DNA from: CATQHL01 sp965242895
Lineage (GTDB): Bacteria; Actinomycetota; Acidimicrobiia; Acidimicrobiales; CATQHL01
Length of the DNA: 64,000 nt
Direction of reading: 5' to 3'
NCBI GenBank assembly: GCA_965242895.1
Contig: OZ251507.1
Span: forward strand, 868,001-932,000
Positions 7,248 through 16,960 of this stretch are shown in pieces. Made by a program: the position numbers and the translations under genes. The notes beneath the pieces are model-generated. The model saw only the letters and a list, made by a program, of their open reading frames with translations, did no database searches and was not told the DNA's origin. Position 1 is the first letter of the stretch; every line of letters begins with the position of its first letter.

Positions 7248-10200
7248 GTGAGTAGGAATCCTGGGATGCGCCTGGGCGTGGTCTTGAGTTTGCGCGTCGC
7301 TGTGGTGGTCGGGGTGCTGCTATCGGGTTTCCCTTCCCAGGTTTCGGCTGAGGAGCCGTTTGAGGGGGAATCTTCCGGGGGCGAACTAGCTGAACTGGCT
7401 GTCGATGAGTCGTCTGAGGATGATCCTTCGGCGGGGTTTGTGGATGATTTCGTGCATGTAGACGTGGGTAGGTTTAATTGCGGGGTGCGTGCTAGTGGTT
7501 TGGTTGAGTGTTGGGGTGATTATGGTGATTATGGTTGGGATTTGCCTTTGGGTGATGATTTCACGATGGTGAGCGTTGGGGAGAATCATGCGTGCGGCTT
7601 GCGCGGCGCCGGTGAGATCGAGTGCTGGGGGGGGTTGGGAGTGGAGGAATTTGGGTTGGGGGTATGGGGGGGGATCCCCGCCTCAGGGTTTGTTCAGGTC
7701 GGTGAGTGTCGGGCGTTGGCATGCGTGCGGTTTACGCCTTGACGGGGAAGCGGAATGCTGGGGAGTTTATTCCGCTCACGGAATGCCCCCTCGTTATTAC
7801 GATGGCATTCGCATTCCCGAGGCGCCGGGCGGGAAGTTCGCCGATGTTCAGGTCAGCGGTGATTTCGCGTGCGGGCTCAGACCAGGCGGGGAAGTGGAAT
7901 GCTGGGGCCAGCGTCATCCGACAAGCGAAATAGGGGATTGGGGAGCTTCTAACCGTGAGGAGGGTATGGCTATTTGGGAGGCTCTTGATGCGGCGCGTGC
8001 TCGGGAGTTGGAAAAACGCCCCGCGGGGCCTAAGGGTGCTTATGTTGAAATAGCGGTGGGGGATGAGCATGCTTGCGGTCTCTTAGAGAGCGGTGAGGTG
8101 GAGTGTTGGCATGTGTGCAGCGGTTTCGTGGCTGGGTGGGCCAGATGCGGTCCGATCTCTGACGGGGAACTGCGGAGTGCGATTGACGTGGATCGTCTCC
8201 CTGAGGGGGAGTTCGTTTCCATCAGCGCGGGGGGTGATGAGACGTGCGGCATCCGCCCGGGTGGCAGGGTGGAGTGCTGGAACACATGCAGTTTCCTCGG
8301 ACGTCTCGGGTTGTTCGTCAGCGAAGATCACGACTGGATCGTAGAGGATTGTGAACGATCTTTTGAGCATTATTCGTCGTTCTCGCCCTCCGGGGAGTTC
8401 GCCTCGGTTGCTACTTATCAGTACTTGGTGCATCTGGGATACCGAAGCGAGGTTGATACTAATCAGTTCAACGGTTGCGGTATCCTAATCGGGGGTGGGG
8501 TGGCTTGCTGGGGATTCCCCCCGCCGGACACCGAATGTGAGGTTGTGCATAGGTCTTGGTGGGGTGAAGAGTGCAGCCGGGGGTTTCCGGTGAGGTCTCA
8601 CGCTGTCACCCCCCCGGTTGGGGGGTTTACGGGGGTGGAGTCTTCTGGGAGGCTGTCGTGCGGGCTGCGGGCCGACGGGAGGGTGGAGTGCTGGGGGTAC
8701 GCGTGCGAAGGCGTGGAAGCCGAATGGGTTGGATGCGGCGGGGCTCCAACGATCGACGGGCGTTTAGAATCATTCAGCATCGGATCGAAACACGTCTGCG
8801 GGTTACGCCCCGGCAGGTCAGACAACGTCGTCTGCTGGGGCAGCAACCAATTCGGGGAAGCCGCGCCCCCTTGGGGAGAGTTCAAGAAACTAGCACTGGG
8901 CACGCGGCACACCTGCGGGCTGCGCCCCGCGGGCGAAGTCGAATGCTGGGGGCGCAACGAGTTCGGAGAATCCTCCCCCCCGAACGGGACAAGAAAACCC
9001 GTCGTAGCTGGCAGCGGCCTCTGGGGGGCGGCGAAGTCGGGAAAGCCGCGCCCCCGCACGGAGAGTTCTCCGACCTAGCGCTAGGGGACGGATTCTCCTG
9101 CGCCCTGCTTGCCGCTCTCCCCCCCAACGCGGAAAACAACGTTATCTGCTGGGGGCGCAGCGAGCTAGGAGAATCAAACCCCCCACCAGACCTATACGAG
9201 CAGCTAACCGCAGGCTACAGGCACGCCTGCGCCCTACAAAAAACACAGGACACCCAAGAAACTCGGGGCAGCCAAGAAACTCAAGGCGCTCTGCAGGAAA
9301 CTCCGGGGGGCGATCGTTCTTCTACCCCTACCGCTGGGGGGGTGGTGTGCTGGGGTGACAACTACTGGGGGCAGTCCGCCGCTCCCCCAGGAGAGTTCAC
9401 ATCCCTCTTCGCTGGGGTTGACCACACCTGCGGAACGCGGCCCACCGGCGAAACGGAATGCTGGGGCGGCAGAGACACAAACGACCCCCGCAAATCCTAC
9501 TTCAACACCCAAGAAGGAAACGAAAACAGGCGAGAAGGAAACGAAAACAGGCGGGAGCTAAGACACGTCGCCCCCTACCGAGGGTCCGCGTTGTTCGACA
9601 GCCGCCCAACACCCCCAGAGGGCGAGTTCACCCAACTAGCCGCAGGAGCCTACCAAACTTGCGGGCTGCGACCCGCCGGCAGGGTGGAATGCTGGAGCAA
9701 CCAAAGAACCCAAACACCCCCCAACCTGCCAAGAAACATCACAATAGAACCCCTCCAAAACAGCGACGCCGGAGACCGAGGCATCGATGTCCAAGACGGG
9801 ATAAGAATCCGATGGGAGCACGTGGGCGGGCGGACAGACTACGAACTGCGCCTGAACGGAGGAGAACCAGTCCACCTCAACGGGAGACGCTACGACGAGC
9901 ACACCTTCAAAGGACTAGAACACGACAAGCCGCACTCCGTGGAACTCAGATCCGTGAACGAAGCAGGAACCTCCCAATGGTCGCACCCGCGGCTCGTAGT
10001 CCTCCGCCCCGCAGGCGGCGAAGTGCTCACACCAGAACCCCCGCCCAAAGCCCAAATACTGCCCACCTCCCCCACCGTCACCCCCCACACCCTAACACTG
10101 ACCTGGGCACCGGTAAAAACCGCGGAAAGCTACGAAGTCCACCTGACCAGACAATTCTTCAACAACCAACAAAACACCCAAGGAGCCCAAGAGGAAAGAC

Positions 10201-10370
10201 ACTGGCGACACACCCAAATCTTCACCGGAATCACCAACACCTCCCTCACCATCAACACCCTGCAACCCGCAGCCACCTACCGAATCGACCTCTGGACAAA
10301 AAACGCCGGCGGAACCAACAGCACAAGCCTCAACACCACCACCCCACCCCTAAACCCACAAACCCCATAA
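7248..10370 (+). pseudogene. second copy of the RCC1/FN3 secreted protein, frameshifted at two poly-G tracts
   Basis: This is a close copy of 2009-5128, with the same GTG, signal peptide, fourteen repeats and two FN3 domains. The frame shifts at 7627-7634, where G8 replaces the G7 of copy 1, so the native frame ends at 7742 after about 164 residues. The protein continues in the next frame until 9023-9028, where G6 replaces G7 and restores the original frame to 10370. The two indels compensate, and the 1.4 kb between them still encodes good repeats with no other damage. It may be a young pseudogene, a gene switched by homopolymer slippage, or an assembly artefact. Confidence 0.8.
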
Positions 10371-10396
10371 ACCCGCCTCCCGCCGTCTCCCACGTC

Positions 10397-11362
10397 TCAG
10401 GTTCGCAAGAGGATCTTGCCGGTTGTTGCGCGGCCCTCTAGCCGGCGGTGAGCCTCGGCCGCCTCAGACAGGGGTAGCTCCAGGCCGATCAGTACGTCTA
10501 GTTCGTTAGCGGCTATCCAAGAGAAGAGGTCGTCGGTTCGCCTCAGCAACTCGCTCCTATCCGCTATGTAATCGAAGAGGCGGGGGCGCGTGAGAAACAA
10601 AGACTTGGCGGAGAGCGCCAGCGGCTTCACCGGAGGAACCGGCCCGGAAGCATTTCCGAAGGTGGCCATCATCCCTCGAGGGCGCAGGAGTTCAAGGCTG
10701 TCGTCGAACACTGACGCACCGACGCCGTCGTAGACCACGTCTAGAGGCTGCGGCCCGGCTGCGGCTTCTATTTCCGAGCGGAAGTCGGCTTCCGTGTAGA
10801 TCACCGCGTGGTCGGCGCCCGCCTCGCGGGCCAGGTCGGCCTTGGCTTGGCTTCCCACCGTCGTGAACACCTCCGCCCCTTGGCGTTTAGCCATCTGGAT
10901 CAGAAGCAGACCTGTGCCGCCCGCCCCTGCGTGGATGAGACACCTGTGCCCAGGACGCAGCGGAAACGTGTCGAACGCCAAATAGTGAGCGGTCAGACCT
11001 TGAAGCATCACGGCCGCCGCCGTGTCGACCCCCACCGCGGCGGGAACTTTGACGGCCTGTTCTGCGGGCACTGCACACCTTTCTGCGTAAGACCCTGGGA
11101 TGCCAGTCCAGGCCACCGCGTCGCCCTCGACGAATCCGTCCACCTCTTCGCCGACCGCCATCACCCTCCCAGCGCCTTCAAGGCCGGGAACGAACGGAGT
11201 CTCGAGCGGATACATGCCCGACCGCTGGTAGATGTCTATGTAGTTAACGCCGGCCGCCTCTACGTCCACCAGCAACTGGCCTTGGCCTCTGGCGGGATCG
11301 GGAAGCTCGGTCGGGGAAAGGACTTCAGGTCCTCCGTGGGCTGAAACTTGTATTGCGCGCAT
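10397..11362 (-). CDS. quinone oxidoreductase, zeta-crystallin-like MDR family
   Basis: A 321-residue medium-chain reductase of the zinc-free quinone oxidoreductase type. It has GVNYIDIYQRSG near residue 38, VPGLEGAGRV near 59, and the NADPH-binding Rossmann turn HAGAGGTGLLLIQMAK near 140. VYDGVGASVFD lies near 213 and the usual TGKILLRT ends the protein. Such enzymes reduce quinones or enones with NADPH in the cytosol. It converges on unit 2 with only 26 bases between the stops. The assignment to the subfamily is firm; the true substrate is not known. Confidence 0.9.
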   Translation of the reverse strand: MRAIQVSAHGGPEVLSPTELPDPARGQGQLLVDVEAAGVNYIDIYQRSGMYPLETPFVPGLEGAGRVMAVGEEVDGFVEGDAVAWTGIPGSYAERCAVPAEQAVKVPAAVGVDTAAAVMLQGLTAHYLAFDTFPLRPGHRCLIHAGAGGTGLLLIQMAKRQGAEVFTTVGSQAKADLAREAGADHAVIYTEADFRSEIEAAAGPQPLDVVYDGVGASVFDDSLELLRPRGMMATFGNASGPVPPVKPLALSAKSLFLTRPRLFDYIADRSELLRRTDDLFSWIAANELDVLIGLELPLSEAAEAHRRLEGRATTGKILLRT

Positions 11363-11454
11363 CGTCTGTCTCCGTGCTCTGGTTGCGGTTGCGGGGAATC
11401 ATTCAATTATATTCCGACATCCGCTGATTGCAAGTTTCCGTGCTCCGGTTGTCC

Positions 11455-11550
11455 GTCGGGGCGGAGGCCGCACGCCCGGAACCGCCCGCTTCTACGTCCA
11501 GGAACTCACCTTCCGGCGGGAACAAGATGGGATAATGCTCACGCTCCGGG
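11455..11550 (-). pseudogene. fragment of an RCC1-type lipoprotein gene
   Basis: The stretch matches the 24320-24410 part of lipoprotein gene 5 (the CGLRPTGE boundary, then RFRG, AGRFLDVE and the FPPEGQ-like linker on the minus strand) but no flanking repeats. It lies in the 265-base gap between the oxidoreductase and lipoprotein 1. The gap otherwise resembles the region downstream of lipoprotein 3 (16900-16960). It is a scrap of an older array member. Confidence 0.5.
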
Positions 11551-11627
11551 GGGAGGGGGTGACGTTGGGGCAGGGAAGCCTGTCGTCTGTGTTCACTGCT
11601 TTGACATTTTGGTTAGGGTCATGTGTG

Positions 11628-14009
11628 CTAGGGGCTTCGCATGTCTCGGGTTATTGGGGGACCCCAGCAGTCCACGCCTCCTCTGTTGAAGCTTCCGCCT
11701 ATACGGTAACCGCAGACGTGGAAATACCCTGCACTGATCAAAGAGTACTTCCTAGTCCCTTTGTTGAAACTGTCAACCCAGGTGGGCAAGACAGGTTCCT
11801 GATTCCGCAAGTCCCAGCACCTGATTTGCCCACCGGAACGCAGCCCGCAGGCGTGCCACCCTCCTACTTCTAAAGAGACGAAGTAGGAGCCCGCTTCCCC
11901 TTCCCCGTAAACATAGTCTCCATACAATCCCCAACATTCCACAGTGTAGTTCGGGCGTAAAGCGCAGGCTTGGTGTTTGCCTACTCCTACGTCCACGAAC
12001 ACTCCCTCAGGCGGGGACAGGATAGGCCCCTCCCCGTAATATAAGTCGTCCGCACCGAAGAGACTGCCGTTCCCCCAGCAAAGCAGAGAACCGTCCTCGC
12101 GCAGCCCGCACGAATAACCAAAGTCGTACCGATCAGGCTGATCAGAGAAGTAAGGGTAATGATTCCCTGACAGCCCTGGCTCCCGGTCTGCAAAAGGCCA
12201 GGGGCCGTCGTTGCCGCCCCAGCCGGCGTCCACGAACACTAACCTCTCCCTAGGGGCCACCACCTTACTATGCCTCCCCGCACTGCCACCCCCCCAACAC
12301 TCCACCCCCCCAGTGGGGCGCAGTCCGCAGGAGAAATCAACCGAAGCGACCACCTGAGTGAACTCCCCCTCCGGGGGGGTGGCTTCACCGAAATCGTTCG
12401 ACCCCCAACACTCCACCTCCCCAGAAGGGCGCAGGCCGCACGCGTGACTGCCTCCTACGTTCACCGAGGTAAACACCCCGGTTGGGGCCGCCGCTTCCCC
12501 AAACGGGCTGCCGAAACACTGCACTGTTCCCTCTAAGAACAATACGCATCTGTTCCTCTTCTCCCCCCACTCGAAACTGAGAACCTTCTCATTCAAATAA
12601 AACTCCTCACTAGAGTGAATCACACGATCGTTGTTCTCCGACCGTGAGTGCCAGCAACTCAGCGTGTTGTCAACCCGCACGCCGCACGCCTGCTCATGTC
12701 CTACACCCACCTGGATGAATTTTTCCCCCTCCGGGGGGCCGTCCACGTCCACGCCACCGCTATTCCATTCCTTGCTCCAGCACTCCACTGTCTGATCTGG
12801 TCTCAGACCGCACGCGTAAACCTTGTGCCCGACGACAACCGACGCGAATTCCCCTTCGGGGGGCTGCAGATACGTAATGGGCCAATTCCCTGACTTCCTT
12901 ACCTCGCTCGTCGGGTCGTAGTTCCCCCAGCACTCCACGGAACCCTCAGGGCGCAAACCGCACACGTCTCCGCCGAAGCCGGACAGGGCTCCGCCTCCGG
13001 CGCTGATCGCCTTGAACACCCCCGGGGGAGGCGCGAACATCTCGTCTGCGAAACTCGTATAGCCAACCCCCCAGCACTCCACCTCCCCGCCCGGGCGCAA
13101 CCCGCACACGAAATCACTGGCAGCGGCGATTGAGGTGAACTCCCCCTTGAGGGGGGAAACCGGCCCCGATCTAGCGGGTGAGGTGCCCCAGCATTCCACT
13201 TCCCCACTTGGGCGGATAGCGCAAGCGTGCTCTAGTCCCACGCTTACTGAAACGAACTCCCCCTCGGGGGTAGGCACGTCTGCTAACGGGTTCGCCCCCC
13301 AACACTCCACCTCCCCAGCAGGGCGCAACCCGCAGGCCGCCTCACGGCCAGCGTCCACCACAGCGAAAGCGCCCTCCGGAGTCTCCACGGAAGGCTCCCC
13401 CCAACCGTCGTAGAAATCCCCTTCTAAATCATGGTACTCCTGATACCGGTAAGGTTCTCCCCAGTACCAGCACTCCACAGAATCATCCGGTGAACGCAAA
13501 CCGCATGAATAATTGAAACCAGAGCCAAGATCACGCCCACGGAGTTCTGAAGCCGAAGCAGGCAACACCGGAACCGGTAAAAGACCCAAAGTAGCGTAAT
13601 CCTCGACGGAAACAACGCTCCCATCAGCGGAAACAATATTACCATCCTCCAACATATAATAGTCCACGGCTTCAGGAACACTAGTCGTCGTCACAGGCGG
13701 CACCGCGGTTGCAGTCGTCGTTACAACAGTCGTCGAAGTAACAGCAACAACAACAGAAGTCGTAGCGCCAAGAGTCGTCGTCGTGGAAGTCGCAGCAGAA
13801 CCGGTGGCAACAGTCGCCCCCACGCTCACAGTCGTCTCAACGGAAACTCCCGTTGTGGGAGGCGGCGGAGCGGGAACCTCCAGAGGAGGGGAAACAGGCG
13901 GAGCATCAGGCAGAACACCCTCCGCAGGGGGAACGGCGCCCCCGCCGCCGCACGATACTGCCAGCACGACAGTTACTACAAACAACGGGAACCGTATTCT
14001 GCGCTTCAC
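11628..14009 (-). CDS. RCC1-repeat lipoprotein 1
   Basis: A 793-residue protein. The GTG at 14009 is chosen because AGAGGT lies 6 bases upstream and the signal peptide starts there (VKRRIRFPLFVV). The upstream frame is only an old protease fragment. The hydrophobic core ends in LAVSCGGGG, a lipobox-like site, so it is probably lipid-anchored outside the membrane. A Thr/Val/Ser-rich stalk covers about residues 40-125. Fourteen C-x(10,13)-C-W/F repeats follow, read as two seven-bladed propellers. Repeat 8 has CF instead of CW. It shares very high identity with lipoproteins 2 and 3 and is the last gene of the array. Confidence 0.85.
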   Translation of the reverse strand: MKRRIRFPLFVVTVVLAVSCGGGGAVPPAEGVLPDAPPVSPPLEVPAPPPPTTGVSVETTVSVGATVATGSAATSTTTTLGATTSVVVAVTSTTVVTTTATAVPPVTTTSVPEAVDYYMLEDGNIVSADGSVVSVEDYATLGLLPVPVLPASASELRGRDLGSGFNYSCGLRSPDDSVECWYWGEPYRYQEYHDLEGDFYDGWGEPSVETPEGAFAVVDAGREAACGLRPAGEVECWGANPLADVPTPEGEFVSVSVGLEHACAIRPSGEVECWGTSPARSGPVSPLKGEFTSIAAASDFVCGLRPGGEVECWGVGYTSFADEMFAPPPGVFKAISAGGGALSGFGGDVCGLRPEGSVECWGNYDPTSEVRKSGNWPITYLQPPEGEFASVVVGHKVYACGLRPDQTVECWSKEWNSGGVDVDGPPEGEKFIQVGVGHEQACGVRVDNTLSCWHSRSENNDRVIHSSEEFYLNEKVLSFEWGEKRNRCVLFLEGTVQCFGSPFGEAAAPTGVFTSVNVGGSHACGLRPSGEVECWGSNDFGEATPPEGEFTQVVASVDFSCGLRPTGGVECWGGGSAGRHSKVVAPRERLVFVDAGWGGNDGPWPFADREPGLSGNHYPYFSDQPDRYDFGYSCGLREDGSLLCWGNGSLFGADDLYYGEGPILSPPEGVFVDVGVGKHQACALRPNYTVECWGLYGDYVYGEGEAGSYFVSLEVGGWHACGLRSGGQIRCWDLRNQEPVLPTWVDSFNKGTRKYSLISAGYFHVCGYRIGGSFNRGGVDCWGPPITRDMRSP

Positions 14010-14056
14010 TTCACTACCTCTTTCCTTCATTGAACCGTCTGCCGGACACCAGGAGC

Positions 14057-14136
14057 TCACGGGTGGACGTATAGGACCGGAGTCCCCAGCGTCCAGTTCC
14101 GCACGCCATCTAGGCCAGTGCTCGCGGGCGGGCTGC
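14057..14136 (-). pseudogene. remnant of the protease C-terminus
   Basis: In one minus-strand frame this encodes LPASTGLDGVRNWTLGTPVL and a YVHP stop, which match the end of the copy B metalloprotease remnant (19431 onward). It sits about 48 bases before the start of lipoprotein 1, the position the intact protease end has relative to lipoprotein 5. It shows that each array unit was copied together with the end of the preceding gene. Confidence 0.7.
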
Positions 14137-14174
14137 AGCACCGCAGGCGTCTAAGCGGTCGCCCCTGCGTCATT

Positions 14175-16547
14175 TCAGTCTTCGCCTGTGTACTCTGGTT
14201 CAAGCGGGTGGAGCGTTGTACGGGTCATCGTAGGCCCCCAGCAGTCTACGCCCCTGCCGCGGGCGCCGCAGACGTGGAAATATCCTGCGCTGATCAGAGA
14301 ATACTCCCTCTCCGCTCCGTTGAGTGTAATAGGAGAAGGCAGCACCGGAGCCTGAGTCGTCAAATCCCAGCACACGACTTTCCCACTTGAACGCAACCCG
14401 CAGGCGTGCCACCCCCCCACCTCTAAAGAGACGAACCGCTCCCCCTGACCGGTTTCCTCCCCGTAAACGTAACCCCCGTCCGCCCCCCAGCACTCCACCG
14501 TAAAGTTCTGACGCAAAGCGCAAGCCTGATGCCTGCCCACCCCCACGTCCACGAACACCCCCGCAGGCGGAGACAAGAGCGGCTCACCCATAGAAATACG
14601 ATTATCATTCACCCCCCAGCAGAGCAGGGAACCGTCCTCGCGCAAACCGCACGAATACCCCCAATCAGTCTCACTGTAATAATACATATCCGAATCCCGG
14701 CCAGCGAAAAGCCAAGGAATGTCATGACCCCCCCAGCCGGCGTCCACGAACACTAACCTCTCCCTCGGAGCCACCACCTTACTATGCCTCCCCGCACTAC
14801 CACCCCCCCAACACTCCACTTCCCCGGTGGGACGCAGTCCGCAGGAGAAATCAACCGAAGCTACCACCTGAGTGAACACTCCCTCCGGGGGGGTGGCTTC
14901 GCCGAAATCGTTCGACCCCCAGCATTCCACCGCACCCGACGGGCGCAATCCGCACGCATGACTACCGCCTACGTTCACCGAGGTGAACACCCCGGGCGGG
15001 GCCGCCGCTTCCCCAAACGGGCTGCCGAAACACTGCACTGTCCCATCTAAGAACAACACGCACCTATTCCTCTTCTCCCCCCACTCGAAACTGAGAACCT
15101 TCTCACTCAAATAAAACTCCTCACTAGAGTGGATCACACGATCGTTGTTCTCCGACCGCGAGTGCCAGCAGAGCAGCGTATTGTCAACACGCACGCCACA
15201 CGCCTTATCATGGCCTACACCCACCTGGATGAATTTTTCCCCCTCTGGGGGGCCGTCCACGTTCACGCCGCCGCGTTTCCATTCTTTGCTCCAGCACTCG
15301 GCTGTCTGGTCTGGTTTCAGACCGCAGGCGTAGACCTGGTGCCCGACGACAACTGACGCGAATTCCTCTTCGGGGGGCTGCAGATAGGTGATATCCCAGT
15401 TTCCTATTTCGTTCGTTAGGTCGTAGTTCCCCCAGCACTCCACGGAACCCTCAGGGCGCAACCCGCACACGTCTCCGCCGCCGGCGCTGATCGCTTTGAA
15501 CACCCCCGGGGGAGGAGCGAACTCCTCATCCGCGAAACTCGTATAACCAACCCCCCAGCACTCCACCTCCCCGCCCGGGCGCAACCCGCACATGAAATTA
15601 TAGGCCGCGGCGATCGAAGTGAACTCACCCTCGGGGTGGAACAACGTCCCCGATCTAACGGGTGAGGTGCCCCAGCACTCCACTTCACCACTTGGGCGGA
15701 TGGCGCAGGCATGCTCTAACCCTACACTCACCGAGACAAATTCCCCCTCGGGGGTAGGCACCTCCGCTAACGGGTTCGCCCCCCAACACTCCACCTCCCC
15801 AGTAGGACGCAACCCGCAGGCCGCCTCACGGCCCGCGTCCACCGCAGCGAACCCGCCTTCCGGGGTCTCCACAGAAGGGTCACCCCAGTCGTCGTAGGAA
15901 TCCCCTTCCCAACCCCAATAGGATTCTTTCTTAGGGCGAAAAGGCTCCCCCCAGAACCAGCACTCAGCGGAGTCGTCCTGCCAATGCAAACCACATGAAT
16001 AATTCACGCCGGCGCTTAAACGATCCCTCTCACCGACCTCCGAAGCCGAAGCAGGCAACACCGGAACCGGCATAATACGCATAGTAGTGTACTCTTCAGA
16101 GGAATCAATAGCCCTGAACTCCTCAAGGGAAACAATAGTCCCATCAACGGAAACAATAGTCCCGTCCTCCAACTCATAATATTCCCAAACCTCAGGAACA
16201 CTAGCCGTCGTTGTCACAGGCGACGCCACAGTTGTGGTAGTTGTTGCGGCAGTCGTAGAAGTAACAGAAACAGCAGAAGTCATAGTAGTGCTAGAAGCAG
16301 TAGTCGTCGTCGTGGAAGTCGCAGTGGTCGCAGCAGAACCGGTGGTCACGGGCGCCCCCACGCTCACAGTCGTCTCAACAGACACCCCCGTCGTGGGAGG
16401 CGGCGGGGCGGGAACCTCCAGAGGAGGGGGAACAGGCGGCGCCTCAGGCAGAGCACCCTCCGCAGAGGGGACGGCGCCTCCCCCGCCGCACGATGCTGCC
16501 AGCACGACAGTTACTACGAACAACGGGAACCGTATTCTGCTCTTCAC
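14175..16547 (-). CDS. RCC1-repeat lipoprotein 2
   Basis: A 790-residue paralogue of lipoproteins 1 and 3, starting at the GTG at 16547 (VKSRIRFPLF) behind AGAGGT. The lipobox-like end is LAASCGGGG. The stalk is about 100 residues of Thr, Ser, Val and Ala. Fourteen Cys-Cys-Trp repeats follow; the first reads CGLHWQDDSAECWFW and the eighth has CF. The C-terminal end differs from its neighbours (TLHPLEPEYTGED rather than a RSP end), so the 3' end has diverged or recombined. It is presumably co-transcribed with lipoproteins 3 and 1. Confidence 0.85.
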   Translation of the reverse strand: MKSRIRFPLFVVTVVLAASCGGGGAVPSAEGALPEAPPVPPPLEVPAPPPPTTGVSVETTVSVGAPVTTGSAATTATSTTTTTASSTTMTSAVSVTSTTAATTTTTVASPVTTTASVPEVWEYYELEDGTIVSVDGTIVSLEEFRAIDSSEEYTTMRIMPVPVLPASASEVGERDRLSAGVNYSCGLHWQDDSAECWFWGEPFRPKKESYWGWEGDSYDDWGDPSVETPEGGFAAVDAGREAACGLRPTGEVECWGANPLAEVPTPEGEFVSVSVGLEHACAIRPSGEVECWGTSPVRSGTLFHPEGEFTSIAAAYNFMCGLRPGGEVECWGVGYTSFADEEFAPPPGVFKAISAGGGDVCGLRPEGSVECWGNYDLTNEIGNWDITYLQPPEEEFASVVVGHQVYACGLKPDQTAECWSKEWKRGGVNVDGPPEGEKFIQVGVGHDKACGVRVDNTLLCWHSRSENNDRVIHSSEEFYLSEKVLSFEWGEKRNRCVLFLDGTVQCFGSPFGEAAAPPGVFTSVNVGGSHACGLRPSGAVECWGSNDFGEATPPEGVFTQVVASVDFSCGLRPTGEVECWGGGSAGRHSKVVAPRERLVFVDAGWGGHDIPWLFAGRDSDMYYYSETDWGYSCGLREDGSLLCWGVNDNRISMGEPLLSPPAGVFVDVGVGRHQACALRQNFTVECWGADGGYVYGEETGQGERFVSLEVGGWHACGLRSSGKVVCWDLTTQAPVLPSPITLNGAEREYSLISAGYFHVCGARGRGVDCWGPTMTRTTLHPLEPEYTGED

Positions 16548-16594
16548 TTCACTACCTCTTTCCTTCACTGAACCGTCTACCGGACACCAATGGC

Positions 16595-16880
16595 TCACGG
16601 GTGGACGTATAGGACCGGAGTCCCCAACGTCCAGTTCCGCACACCATCCAGGCCAGTGCTCGCGGGCAGGCCCAAGTCCAGGGGTATGATCGCATGCGCG
16701 AGGTCGGCGGCCAAGACCGGGTTGAGAGGCTTCCCCGGATCTCTTTGAGGATCCCCCCTCGTCACACCCACGAACACAAACTCATGCCCAGTCGCCCGCA
16801 GAGCCGTGTAAGCCGAAGCGTTCAAATCAACAGAAGTCTCAAGAATAGAATTATGCGCCACCGCATTCCAGACTGTCGCA
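16595..16880 (-). pseudogene. protease C-terminal remnant
   Basis: The minus strand encodes an N-L-N-A/D-S-A-Y-T-A-L-R-A-T-G-H-E-F-V-F-V-G-V-T-R-G-D segment and the NWTLGTPVLYVHP end. This corresponds to the last 85 residues of the metalloprotease family. Upstream the match breaks off near 16880, where it joins the sequence downstream of lipoprotein 3. It is the second scrap in the array. Confidence 0.7.
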
Positions 16881-16960
16881 GGCGCTCCGGCGGTGACACT
16901 GGGACAGGGGATCCTGTGGTTTGTGTTCACTGCTTTGATATTTGGTTAGGGTCATGTGTG

